From NCBI GenBank assembly GCA_024698125.1, contig JAILRQ010000005.1, forward strand, positions 1-56,781: a stretch of 56,781 nt of DNA, in the 5' to 3' direction. Positions 39,482 to 49,213 of the stretch are shown one piece after another. Under the pieces are notes generated by a model that was not told the origin of the DNA, searched no databases, and was given only the letters and a program-made list of their open reading frames with translations. The position numbers and the translations under genes are program-made. Numbering within the stretch: the stretch's first letter is position 1; every line of letters starts with the position of its first letter. Source of the DNA: Acholeplasmatales bacterium. Its GTDB lineage: Bacteria > Bacillota_I > Bacilli_A > Acholeplasmatales > Anaeroplasmataceae.

Positions 39482-40180
39482 TTGCAATATTATATATGGG
39501 TGATTAATTTGAAAATAAAGGATATAAATAAAAATGAGCGTCCAAGAGAGAAGCTCATTAAAAATGGAGTAGAGGCTTTAACTAATAGCGAGCTACTTGC
39601 CATACTTTTAAGATGTGGAGATAAGAATAGAAGTGCAATTGATATCGCAAATGAGGTTTTAAAGGACGAGGAAGGCCTTAAAAGGCTTCTTAATATCTCA
39701 TATGATGAAATTACAAGGATTGATGGAATAAAGGAATCTAAGGCCTGTATAATACTATCTGCCTTTGAGCTTTGTAAAAGAGCTATGGCATATGAGGGAG
39801 ATAATACCTCATATGATTCATCACAAAAGCTTTATAAGCATATAAGGCCTATAATGGAGAATAAGTGCTTCGAGGAGGTTTATGTAATATATTTAAATGC
39901 TAAGCTTAGAATCATAAAGGAGAAGCTTTATCAGGTAGGTGGAGTTAGAGATGTTATTGTACCAAAGGAAAGGATTATAAGGGATGCTGTAATGTGTGGT
40001 GCATATGCAGTAGCTATCGCTCATAATCATCCATCAGGAGACTCTAAGCCATCAAAGTCAGATATAGGTATGACGATGAGTCTTAGGGATGCGCTTATGA
40101 CATTAGATATTATACTAATTGATCATATAATTATAGGTAAGAATAACTTTTATTCATTCTCAAATGATAATATTTTATAG
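39482..40180 (+). CDS. radC: RadC/JAB-domain DNA repair protein
   Basis: RPREKLIKNGVEALTNSELLAILLRCG, AHNHPSGDSKPSKSD. Confidence 0.93.
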   Translation: MQYYIWVINLKIKDINKNERPREKLIKNGVEALTNSELLAILLRCGDKNRSAIDIANEVLKDEEGLKRLLNISYDEITRIDGIKESKACIILSAFELCKRAMAYEGDNTSYDSSQKLYKHIRPIMENKCFEEVYVIYLNAKLRIIKEKLYQVGGVRDVIVPKERIIRDAVMCGAYAVAIAHNHPSGDSKPSKSDIGMTMSLRDALMTLDIILIDHIIIGKNNFYSFSNDNIL

Positions 40181-40221
40181 CATGAAAAAAGGTATGCAAA
40201 TGCATACCTTCTTTACAAAAA

Positions 40222-40392
40222 TTATTCCTCAGAAATTGCTCCTACTGGACATGCAGCCTCACAAGCACCACAGTCGATGCATTGGTCAGGATTTACATGA
40301 GCAGTACTCTCTAAAGTGATAGCTCCTACTGGACACTCTCCAGTACAAGTTCCACAAGAGATGCAAGCTGATTCATCTACTTTTCTTGGCAT
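40222..40392 (-). CDS. 2[4Fe-4S] ferredoxin
   Basis: CISCGTCTGECP and CIDCGACEAACP motifs; start trimmed to MPRKVDES. Confidence 0.95.
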   Translation of the reverse strand: MPRKVDESACISCGTCTGECPVGAITLESTAHVNPDQCIDCGACEAACPVGAISEE

Positions 40393-40538
40393 AAGCAAAT
40401 ATCCTCCTTTTGCTAATTTTATTATAACAAAACATACAAATAAAGTAAAGATATCCATTTAAAAATTAAATATTTAATAAAGATATTGATTAAAGCGTTT
40501 TTTTAAAGTAAAATATGTTTTGTTAGGAGTGTTATAAG

Positions 40539-40781
40539 ATGACATTATTTATTATTTTATCTGGAATGAAGGTATGGCAAGGAATCGTTGGTATGATTGT
40601 TTGCTTATTGATTGGAGCTATTGCAGGATTCTTTATTTCTCGTAAGGTTTTCAAGAATTATTTAAAGAAGAATCCACCTATTAATGAGAATCAAATTCGT
40701 GCTATGTTTAAGCAAATGGGAAGAACAGCTTCAGAGAAGCAGGTTCGTGCCGTTATGAAGTCATTCGAGGACAATAAGTAA
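40539..40781 (+). CDS. YneF-family membrane protein
   Basis: LLIGAIAGFFISRKVFKNYLKKNPPINENQIRAMFKQMGR. Confidence 0.9.
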   Translation: MTLFIILSGMKVWQGIVGMIVCLLIGAIAGFFISRKVFKNYLKKNPPINENQIRAMFKQMGRTASEKQVRAVMKSFEDNK

Positions 40782-40866
40782 AAGAAGAGTAGACTTAAGG
40801 TCTACTTGGGGATGCATGTGCATCCCTTTTTTCTTTTTTGACAAATAAAAAAGCCATATAAATGGC

Positions 40867-41136
40867 TTAATTACTAGATTCCTTGGCCATTTCTAATAGC
40901 TCATCGTAATCCTTCCAGCAGTCAGGCATACCATATACCTTTGTGCACTTAAACCTTGATGAAGTCTCTGTTTCTTCATCAATCTCTAATACATTCCACT
41001 TAACTACCTTATAGGTTAAGGCGCTATATTCCTTAGTTCCTCCGTCCTTATAGGTTTTAGGAATTGGAATAAATAAAATTGCTAAAACTAAAATAATTGC
41101 TGAAATAATAATTAAAACTTTTTTCTTCATGTTGTC
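40867..41136 (-). CDS. Hypothetical small membrane-anchored protein (start trimmed to MKKKVLIIISAI)
   Basis: N-terminal TM/signal segment, downstream of plsY. Confidence 0.6.
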   Translation of the reverse strand, partial: DNMKKKVLIIISAIILVLAILFIPIPKTYKDGGTKEYSALTYKVVKWNVLEIDEETETSSRFKCTKVYGMPDCWKDYDELLEMAKESSN

Positions 41137-41164
41137 CTCCCTTTTAAACATTTTTTTAATTTTA

Positions 41165-41899
41165 TTAATTCTTGTTATCTGTATTATTTTGTGTTTCAGT
41201 AGGCTCTGAAACCTCTTGAGTTTTATTCTTTTTCTTTTTGAAGCAGTTTTCTGTACCATGATATAGTCTTATAAAGTTTGACTTATGCTTATAAATTAAG
41301 AAGCATGCGACAACTGAATATACTATACATAAATATAGAGGTGGTTGTTCAAGTATCCATCCGCTATCCATTCCGAAGAAGTGAAGGATCCATACAGTTA
41401 CAACTACAGCAATAGCTGCTGCAGATGAGCATAGGCATACATATCCTGTTAAAAGTAATACTATTCCAAATACTATTAAGCATGCTAATGCAGGTATTGG
41501 TGTTAGTATTATTACAACTCCAAGGGATGCAGCTACGCTCTTTCCTCCCTTGAACTTTAAGAATATTGAGAATGCATGTCCAAATATTGAGCATAAACCA
41601 TATATTATATATGGTACCTTAGAGTCCATAACTCCACAAGGCTCTAAGATAAACTCTACTATAAATATTGCAAGCATTCCCTTTAATACATCAAGGAAGA
41701 AGACAAAGAATCCTAGCTTCTTTCCTAATACTCTAATTGAGTTTGTGGTACCGATATTTCCAGATCCATAATCTCTAATATCAATTCCTTTAAATTTCTT
41801 TCCTACCCATAATCCATTAGGAATTGCTCCTATGAAATATGCAAACACACACATTAAAATTGTGAGTGTAAGGCTTTGGGCAAATGAAGTAAGTAGCAT
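41165..41899 (-). CDS. plsY: Glycerol-3-phosphate acyltransferase PlsY
   Basis: FAYFIGAIPNGLWVGKKFKGIDIRDYGSGNIGTTNSIRVLG, FLKFKGGKSVAASLG; divergent from parE. Confidence 0.93.
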   Translation of the reverse strand: MLLTSFAQSLTLTILMCVFAYFIGAIPNGLWVGKKFKGIDIRDYGSGNIGTTNSIRVLGKKLGFFVFFLDVLKGMLAIFIVEFILEPCGVMDSKVPYIIYGLCSIFGHAFSIFLKFKGGKSVAASLGVVIILTPIPALACLIVFGIVLLLTGYVCLCSSAAAIAVVVTVWILHFFGMDSGWILEQPPLYLCIVYSVVACFLIYKHKSNFIRLYHGTENCFKKKKNKTQEVSEPTETQNNTDNKN

Positions 41900-42062
41900 A
41901 AAAATTACCCCGCTATCATATTATTACGACTTAATTATACTTTAAACTTACTACAATATCAATTTAATTGATGAATTTTTTTACCTTTTTCATCCTCTTT
42001 ACTTATTGAGTAAAAGGCGGTTTTATGTTAAGATAATTATGTATTTTTAATTTTTTTAAAGG

Positions 42063-43988
42063 GTGATAAATATGGCTCAAAAGTATGATGACAGTTCGAT
42101 ACAAATATTAGAGGGACTCGAGGCTGTTAGAAAAAGACCAGGTATGTACATTGGTTCAACTGATGCAAGAGGATTACATCACTTGGTTTGGGAGATTGTT
42201 GATAATGCTATTGATGAGGCATTAGCAGGTTACGGAAGAGAGATTACAGTTCAAATTAATAAGGACAATTCCATTACAGTAATTGATAACGGACGTGGAG
42301 TGCCTTGTGGTATGCACGCATCTGGTAAGAATACTATGGAGGTTATCTATACTCAGCTACATGCTGGAGGTAAGTTCTCTGAGGATGGTGGATATAAGGT
42401 TTCAGGAGGTCTACATGGAGTAGGTTCATCTGTTGTTAATGCCTTATCTACATATATGGAGGTTATGTCTTACCGTGATGGAGAGATTCATGAGATTGAG
42501 TTTGAAAAGGGTGGTCATGTAAAGACTCCTGCTAAGGTTTTAGGTAATACTAGAAGAACAGGAACTACTGTTACATTTAAGCCTGATGAGGCTATCTTTA
42601 CTACAACTATCTTCTCATATGATACAATTCGTGAAAGAGTAAGAGAAAGTGCCTTTTTAATTAAGGGACTTAAGATGATTTTAATTGATTTAAGATCATC
42701 AAAGAAGGAGGAGTTCCATTATGAGAATGGAATTAGTGAGTATGTATCCTTCTTAAATCAAAATAAGCACAGTGCCTTCCCAGTAGCCTTCTTTGAGGGT
42801 AAGGCTGATGGTATTGAGGTTGAATGTGCCTTCCAATTCATTGAAGAATATGATGAAACCTTAGTTTCATTTGCAAATAACGTCCGTACTCGTGATGGAG
42901 GAACTCATGAGGTTGGATTTAAGACTGCCTTAACTAAGGCATTCAATGATTATGCTCGTAAGTTTAATCTACTTAAGGATAAGGATCCTAATCTAGATGG
43001 AGCAGATCTTAGATGCTCAACTACAACAGTTTTAAATGTAAGAATTAATGAGGAGCTATTAGAGTTTGAGGGACAAACAAAGGGTAAGCTTGGTACACCT
43101 TCTGCAAAGGTTGTTGTAGACCAGGTTTTATATGAGAAGTTCTCATTCTACCTACTTGAAAATAAGTCATTTGCTGAGGCAGTTATTAATCGTGCCCTTC
43201 TTAATTCACGTGCTCGTGAGGCTGCACGTAAGGCTAGAAAAGATGCCTTAAATCTTAAGAAGGATAAGAAGGAAGTAAACCTTTCTGGTAAGCTTGCTCC
43301 TGCACAGGCTAAGAATAAGGAAATAAATGAGCTATTCCTAGTAGAGGGAGATTCTGCCGGAGGTTCTGCAAAGAATGGAAGAGATAGAAGATTCCAAGCA
43401 ATCCTTCCACTTCGTGGTAAGGTTTTAAATACTGAGAAAAAGGCACAGGAGGCAGCTTTACAAAACCAAGAGCTTGCAACAATGATTTATACAATTGGTG
43501 CAGAGTATGGAGATGCCTTTGATATTAAGAAGAGTAATTATAATAAAATTATAATCATGACCGACGCCGATGATGACGGAGCTCATATTCAGGTTCTATT
43601 ATTAACATTCTTCTTTAGATATATGAAGCCTATGATTGAGGCAGGTAGAGTATTTATTGCTAGACCACCTCTATTTAAGATTACAAAGCGTGGTAAAAAG
43701 GAAGAAATTATCTACGCATGGACTAATGAGGAGCTTGCCTCAATTACTAAGGGATGCCAGAACTATATGGTTCAACGCTTCAAGGGACTTGGTGAGATGA
43801 GTGCAGAGCAGCTATGGGAAACTACTATGAACCCAGAGACAAGAAGCTTAATTAAGGTTGGAATTGAAAACGAGGATGAGGCTGAGTCTCAAGTAGAGAT
43901 TCTAATGGGTGATGATGCTGAAAGACGTCGTAACTGGCTTGAAAATCACGTATCATTCACATTAGAGGAAAGCGATAGTGAGGAGTAG
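42063..43988 (+). CDS. parE: DNA topoisomerase IV subunit B
   Basis: EGLEAVRKRPGMYIGST, GGLHGVGSSVVNALS, VEGDSAGGSAKNGRDR; plsY-parE-parC context. Confidence 0.93.
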   Translation: MINMAQKYDDSSIQILEGLEAVRKRPGMYIGSTDARGLHHLVWEIVDNAIDEALAGYGREITVQINKDNSITVIDNGRGVPCGMHASGKNTMEVIYTQLHAGGKFSEDGGYKVSGGLHGVGSSVVNALSTYMEVMSYRDGEIHEIEFEKGGHVKTPAKVLGNTRRTGTTVTFKPDEAIFTTTIFSYDTIRERVRESAFLIKGLKMILIDLRSSKKEEFHYENGISEYVSFLNQNKHSAFPVAFFEGKADGIEVECAFQFIEEYDETLVSFANNVRTRDGGTHEVGFKTALTKAFNDYARKFNLLKDKDPNLDGADLRCSTTTVLNVRINEELLEFEGQTKGKLGTPSAKVVVDQVLYEKFSFYLLENKSFAEAVINRALLNSRAREAARKARKDALNLKKDKKEVNLSGKLAPAQAKNKEINELFLVEGDSAGGSAKNGRDRRFQAILPLRGKVLNTEKKAQEAALQNQELATMIYTIGAEYGDAFDIKKSNYNKIIIMTDADDDGAHIQVLLLTFFFRYMKPMIEAGRVFIARPPLFKITKRGKKEEIIYAWTNEELASITKGCQNYMVQRFKGLGEMSAEQLWETTMNPETRSLIKVGIENEDEAESQVEILMGDDAERRRNWLENHVSFTLEESDSEE

Positions 43989-43994
43989 TAGGCC

Positions 43995-46772
43995 ATGGCA
44001 GATATTAAAAAGAAACTAGATAAATATATTAATGAAACATTTGAATATGAAAAGCTAGAGGATGTCATTGGAGATAGATTTGGACGTTATTCTAAATATA
44101 TCATCCAGGACCGTGCTATTCCAGATGTACGTGATGGTTTAAAGCCAGTTCAAAGACGTATTTTATATGGAATGAATAAGATGGGTATTACATCTAAGTC
44201 TCCATATAAGAAGTCTGCGCGTATTGTAGGAGAGGTTATGGGTAAGTATCACCCACACGGAGACTCTTCAATTTATGACGCAATGGTTCACCTTTCACAA
44301 AATTGGAAGATGGGAGTTACCTTAATTGATATGCATGGTAACAACGGTTCTATTGATGGTGATGGAGCTGCCGCAATGCGTTATACTGAGGCAAGATTAT
44401 CTAAAAATGCCGACTATCTATTAAAGGATATTGATAAGAATACTGTACCTTTTGTACCAAACTTTGATGAGGAGGAAATGGAGCCAACTGTTTTACCAGG
44501 TCTATTCCCAAATCTATTAGTTAATGGTGCTATGGGTATTTCATCAGGATTTGCTACATATATCCCAACTCATAACCTTAGTGAGGTTATAAATGCGACT
44601 ATTGCTCGTATTGAAAATCCTAATATGACACTAGATGATTTACTTGAAATTATGCCAGGACCAGACTTCCCTACAGGAGGTATTATTGAGGGTCTTGATG
44701 GTATAAGAGAGGCCTTCAATACAGGTAGTGGATCTGTTATTGTAAGATGTAAGTATGAGTTCGAGGAAATGGGTAAGGATCAGCAAAGAATTGTTATTAC
44801 TGAAATCCCATATGATACTAACAAGGCTAAGACTGTTGAAAAAATTGATCAAATGCGTATTGATCATAAAATAGAGGATGTGCTTGAGGTAAGAGATGAG
44901 TCAGATAGATCAGGACTAAGAATTGCAATTGACCTTAAGAAGGGTGCAAATGCACAGGCTAATATGAACTATCTATTAAAGAATACTGACCTTCAGGTAA
45001 ACCTTAAATACAACATGGTTGTAATTAACAACCGTAGACCTGAGCGTATAGGAGTTTTAAGAATCCTTGATGCCTATATCGATCACCAAAAGGAAGTATT
45101 TACTAATAAAACTCAATATGATAAGGCCAAGGCTGAGGCAAGGCTTGAGGTTGTTGATGGACTTATAAGAATGGTATCTATTCTTGATGAGGTAATTGCA
45201 ACAATTCGTAAGTCTGCAAATAGAGCCGATGCAAAGCAAAACCTAATTGATAAGTTCCAGTTTACTGAGCGTCAATCAGAGGCCATCATTACAATGCAAT
45301 TATATAGATTATCTAATACCGACGTTGTAGCATTACAGGAGGAGCATGACACATTAGTTTCAAATATCGCAAGATATGAGGAAATCCTTGGCTCTGAAAA
45401 GAAGCTATTAAAGGAAATTAAGCATGATCTTATTGAAATGGGTAAGGATATCAATCAAGAAAGAAGAACAGCTATTAATGCTGATGTAACTGATCTTAAG
45501 ATTGATGAGACTGACCTAATTTCTAAGGAAACTGTTCACGTAGTTGTAACTCGTGATGGATATATCAAGAGAATATCACTTAAGGCTTGGTCAATGTCTA
45601 CAAATAATAACATTAAGCCAAATGATTCAGTAGTATTTAGCGAGGATGTATCAACACTAGATACCCTACTATTATTTAGCGATGGTGGAAACTATTGTAG
45701 CCTTCCAGTTTATAAGATTGATGAATGTAAGGCTAAGGACGCTGGAATGTTTATAAATAACATTATCACAATCGTTCCAAAGGAGAAGTTCATCCAGGTA
45801 TTTAAGATTGAATCATTTACAGATAATAAGACATTATTACTAGCCACAGCTGACGGAGCAATCAAGCAAACAGCACTTGCGTCCTTTGAGCTTAAGAGAT
45901 GGACTAAGGCTGTTAAGTGTATGAAGATAGGTGCAAATGATGCCCTAGTTTCAGTTGATATGATAACTAAGCCTATGGAAATCATTTGTGCTACAAAGAA
46001 CTGTGAGTGTATCCGTTATAGAGCCCTTGATGTACCAATGTATGGTACAGCAGCATCTGGACTTAAGTCATTAAAGCTTAAGCCAAATGATAAGGTAGTA
46101 TCTTCATTCTATGCAAATAAGGATGATGATATCCTCCTACTTACATCAAGAGGATTTATTAAGAGAATGAAGGTTGAGGAATTAAATCTATCTGCAAGAG
46201 GACGTAGCTCATCTGCAGTAATAAAGAAGATTAAGTCTAACCCTCATGTGCTAGTTGATGCTAAAAAGCTTACACCAAACCAATATAAGGAAAATGTAGA
46301 TTTAAATGTATGCTACACAAACGGAAATGATACACTAAAGGTATTTGACTTTAAGTATAATGTAGCAGATGCTGGTAAGCAGGTTCTAAATAAGGAGCTT
46401 GGAGTACCAACCCTTATGTTTGTTGCAAGCCCTGAGGTAATGGATGCTGATGTAGATGACGCATACCTACTACAAAATGAGAATCCAATGGATCTATTCT
46501 CAAATGACTTTGTACAGGATGAGCCAAAGATTAAGGCTAATACTAAATCAACTAAATCAGTAATCTCAGATTTAGACGCAATTCTTGCATCAGTAAGCAC
46601 TGAAGCAGAAAAGCCAGAAATCATTGAGACAAATGATTCAGTAGTAAAGAAGAGCTCATCATCAACTATCGTTCGTAAGAAGATGAATGATTTTGAGCCT
46701 AAGAAGAAAAATGATGGAGACATTCCGTTTAAAACAGTAAACCTATTTGGAGATGATAACGATGAGGAATAA
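43995..46772 (+). CDS. parC: DNA topoisomerase IV subunit A
   Basis: IQDRAIPDVRDGLKPVQRRILYGM, GKYHPHGDSSIYDAMV, AAMRYTEARLS. Confidence 0.93.
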   Translation: MADIKKKLDKYINETFEYEKLEDVIGDRFGRYSKYIIQDRAIPDVRDGLKPVQRRILYGMNKMGITSKSPYKKSARIVGEVMGKYHPHGDSSIYDAMVHLSQNWKMGVTLIDMHGNNGSIDGDGAAAMRYTEARLSKNADYLLKDIDKNTVPFVPNFDEEEMEPTVLPGLFPNLLVNGAMGISSGFATYIPTHNLSEVINATIARIENPNMTLDDLLEIMPGPDFPTGGIIEGLDGIREAFNTGSGSVIVRCKYEFEEMGKDQQRIVITEIPYDTNKAKTVEKIDQMRIDHKIEDVLEVRDESDRSGLRIAIDLKKGANAQANMNYLLKNTDLQVNLKYNMVVINNRRPERIGVLRILDAYIDHQKEVFTNKTQYDKAKAEARLEVVDGLIRMVSILDEVIATIRKSANRADAKQNLIDKFQFTERQSEAIITMQLYRLSNTDVVALQEEHDTLVSNIARYEEILGSEKKLLKEIKHDLIEMGKDINQERRTAINADVTDLKIDETDLISKETVHVVVTRDGYIKRISLKAWSMSTNNNIKPNDSVVFSEDVSTLDTLLLFSDGGNYCSLPVYKIDECKAKDAGMFINNIITIVPKEKFIQVFKIESFTDNKTLLLATADGAIKQTALASFELKRWTKAVKCMKIGANDALVSVDMITKPMEIICATKNCECIRYRALDVPMYGTAASGLKSLKLKPNDKVVSSFYANKDDDILLLTSRGFIKRMKVEELNLSARGRSSSAVIKKIKSNPHVLVDAKKLTPNQYKENVDLNVCYTNGNDTLKVFDFKYNVADAGKQVLNKELGVPTLMFVASPEVMDADVDDAYLLQNENPMDLFSNDFVQDEPKIKANTKSTKSVISDLDAILASVSTEAEKPEIIETNDSVVKKSSSSTIVRKKMNDFEPKKKNDGDIPFKTVNLFGDDNDEE

Positions 46773-46995
46773 GATTTGGACAGTATTAAGATATGTAATA
46801 GTTGCTATAGTCATGGCCTATGGTATTTATAATATCGTTCGTTACGCAAGAAAGCTTATAGATGGCTATGAGGTTGCCTATGTACTAGGAGTTAGTGTTT
46901 ATTCACTAGTAGAAATCGTATCTATAATTTGTTTAATTCTTTGTATCAAAAAGGATATCTATCGTTCAAAGTTTACTCATAATACCTTTGAATAA
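46747..46995 (+). CDS. Small hypothetical membrane protein
   Basis: Two predicted TM segments, overlaps parC 3' end, good start context. Confidence 0.6.
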   Translation: MEMITMRNKIWTVLRYVIVAIVMAYGIYNIVRYARKLIDGYEVAYVLGVSVYSLVEIVSIICLILCIKKDIYRSKFTHNTFE

Positions 46996-47006
46996 CAGAA
47001 GGTAGC

Positions 47007-47068
47007 TTTGAAGAGTACCCCTAAAGTTGGACTAGAGTAAATCTAGAAAGACTTAGGGGTATTTTTTT
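47007..47068 (+). terminator. Rho-independent terminator
   Basis: TACCCCTAAAGT ... AGACTTAGGGGTATTTTTTT. Confidence 0.7.
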
Positions 47069-47134
47069 ATGAATTTTATTAAGAAACTGATTTAATTATG
47101 TGCTACAATCATATTAGGCAGTGAGGTGGTAATT

Positions 47135-48805
47135 ATGTCAGAAATAACTTATGATAATTATAAAGAATTTGAAATCTCAAAGAATAATGAACTAAAAACT
47201 TCAAATGTTCAAAATGTTAGTGTTATGGAAAGTTATGAAAGCAATGTTGGCTATATTTCTGACATTCATCTTCAATCAAGATATAAGAATAACGGATGCA
47301 CTACGATAGATGATATTATGAATGTTAATCACATTATTTCGGAAAATATTTATAAAAATCCTATCAAAATTGCTCTTATAACTGGCGATATTTCTAATAA
47401 TTATTATCATTATGAATATTTTATTCGATCATTATTACAAGCTAAAAAAACTAAAAATACAATATGTGATATGTTTGTAACTTTAGGTAATCATGAGCTT
47501 TGGCCTTTTTCAGATTTAACACTTGATCAAATTGTAAATAAATATAATTTGTTACTAAGTTGCAACGGAATACATTTAGTACATAATAATTTGTACTTTT
47601 ATCAAGAATATAGATTTCATGAAATAACATATAATAATTTGAAGACATATTCTGTTGCAACAATTCGTAATAAACTAAAAAATGCTCAGTTAATTATATT
47701 TGGTGGAATAGGCTTTTCTGGAAGAAACCCTATTTTTAATGCAAATAAAGGAATATATCAAAATGTAATCACGAGAGATGAAGAGATTTTAGAAAGTGAA
47801 AAAATTGATTTTTTATATCAAAAAGTAAAACAAGCCTTATATGATAAAAATGTGATTATCATGACACACATGCCGTTACAGGACTGGTCTAATGATAAAG
47901 AGCCATTTGATAGATTTTATTATGTAAGTGGACATAATCATAATAATTTTATATTAAACAAAGATAATAAGCATTATTTTTCAGATAATCAGATTGGTTA
48001 TTATGGGAAAAATATATATTTAAAATATTTTTATATAAATGACACATCAGATTTTTTTTCTGAATATAAAGATGGTATATATGAAATTTCAAAAATGGAA
48101 TATTTAATGTTTTATAATGGTAAATCCTTAAGAATAAACTTTAATAGGCCGTTCAAAAAAATTTATATGATTAAAAAAATGGGCGCATATATGTTTATGG
48201 TTAAAAGAAATAATGATAATATTTTGTTACTAAATGGTGGAAGAATGAAAAAAATAGGGCAACATTCACTTGAGTACTTTTATGAAAATTTAGATAAATA
48301 TGTAAAAAGCGTTAATGATTATTTAAAAAAATATGCAGATTACCTAAAGACCATTTCAAAAGAGGTATCTAAAATCGGAGGGCACGGAAGAATTCATGGA
48401 AGTATAGTAGATATTGATGAATTGAATCACCTTTATGTAAACCCACTTGATGGTACAATAACACCATACTATGCAAATTCTATGAAGGATAAGTATGTAT
48501 ATGATAATTTTGAAAGTTTGTTGTTTAATAAACTTCCATCAATATATAATAACCTAAACAACTACTTAGATGCTAACAGAAATCAAAGCTCAGTAATATT
48601 AAAAAATGAAATAATAACTAACCATAGAGAATTAGTAGAAGATACTAGCATATACAAAATATCAGGAATAATAAAAAGTCTTCAATACACAACGGAAAAT
48701 AGAATTGTAAGATTATGGAACGATAAATTATTAAATGATGATTTAACAGATACCGCAAAATACATATTATCTGATATACTAGCATATGAATTAGAAGAAA
48801 AATAA
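47135..48805 (+). CDS. Calcineurin-like metallophosphoesterase, accessory gene
   Basis: GYISDIHLQ, GDISNN, LGNHELW, IMTHMPLQ, VSGHNHNN; strongly AT-rich codon usage. Confidence 0.8.
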   Translation: MSEITYDNYKEFEISKNNELKTSNVQNVSVMESYESNVGYISDIHLQSRYKNNGCTTIDDIMNVNHIISENIYKNPIKIALITGDISNNYYHYEYFIRSLLQAKKTKNTICDMFVTLGNHELWPFSDLTLDQIVNKYNLLLSCNGIHLVHNNLYFYQEYRFHEITYNNLKTYSVATIRNKLKNAQLIIFGGIGFSGRNPIFNANKGIYQNVITRDEEILESEKIDFLYQKVKQALYDKNVIIMTHMPLQDWSNDKEPFDRFYYVSGHNHNNFILNKDNKHYFSDNQIGYYGKNIYLKYFYINDTSDFFSEYKDGIYEISKMEYLMFYNGKSLRINFNRPFKKIYMIKKMGAYMFMVKRNNDNILLLNGGRMKKIGQHSLEYFYENLDKYVKSVNDYLKKYADYLKTISKEVSKIGGHGRIHGSIVDIDELNHLYVNPLDGTITPYYANSMKDKYVYDNFESLLFNKLPSIYNNLNNYLDANRNQSSVILKNEIITNHRELVEDTSIYKISGIIKSLQYTTENRIVRLWNDKLLNDDLTDTAKYILSDILAYELEEK

Positions 48806-48893
48806 TTTCAAAACCTATCTAGTTTATATTACTAGGTTATAGATTATAAATAAATGTTAAATCTAATTTAATTAAAAAGATATAATTTGAAAT
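48805..48893. repeat. 89-nt palindromic repeat, copy 1
   Basis: ATTTCAAA (48805-48812), CTAGTTTATATTACTAG (48819-48835) ... TTTGAAAT (48886-48893). Confidence 0.9.
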
Positions 48894-48959
48894 GATCAAA
48901 ATATAAAAATTCATGAGTATTGCATCAAAGTAGCCTAAAAATGCCCGGATTTAAGGGCC

Positions 48960-49024
48960 ATTTTAGGCGTTTTTCATGTTTTTTCGTGTTCTTGTTAGCG
49001 CTGCATCTAAAACGCCTCTAAAAT
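48960..49024. repeat. Hairpin between 89-nt repeat copies 1 and 2
   Basis: ATTTTAGGCGTTTT (48960-48973) / AAAACGCC-TC-TAAAAT (49009-49024). Confidence 0.75.
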
Positions 49025-49109
49025 AGGCCGTATTTTAAATATTTTTCTAAAAAACACCCTTTTTAACCTCTAAAAAGCTTTATATGGTATAATAAAGGCA
49101 GAAAATAAT

Positions 49110-49198
49110 ATTTCAAAAGGTATCTTGTTTTAATAACTAGATAATTTATATTTATAAAATAGATTTTATTATTTATATAACTAGATATGATTTGAAAT
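49110..49198. repeat. 89-nt palindromic repeat, copy 2
   Basis: ATTTCAAA (49110-49117), CTTGTTTTAATAACTAG (49124-49140) ... ATTATTTATATAACTAG (49168-49184), TTTGAAAT (49191-49198). Confidence 0.92.
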
Positions 49199-49213
49199 GA
49201 GGAGTTGATTTAA

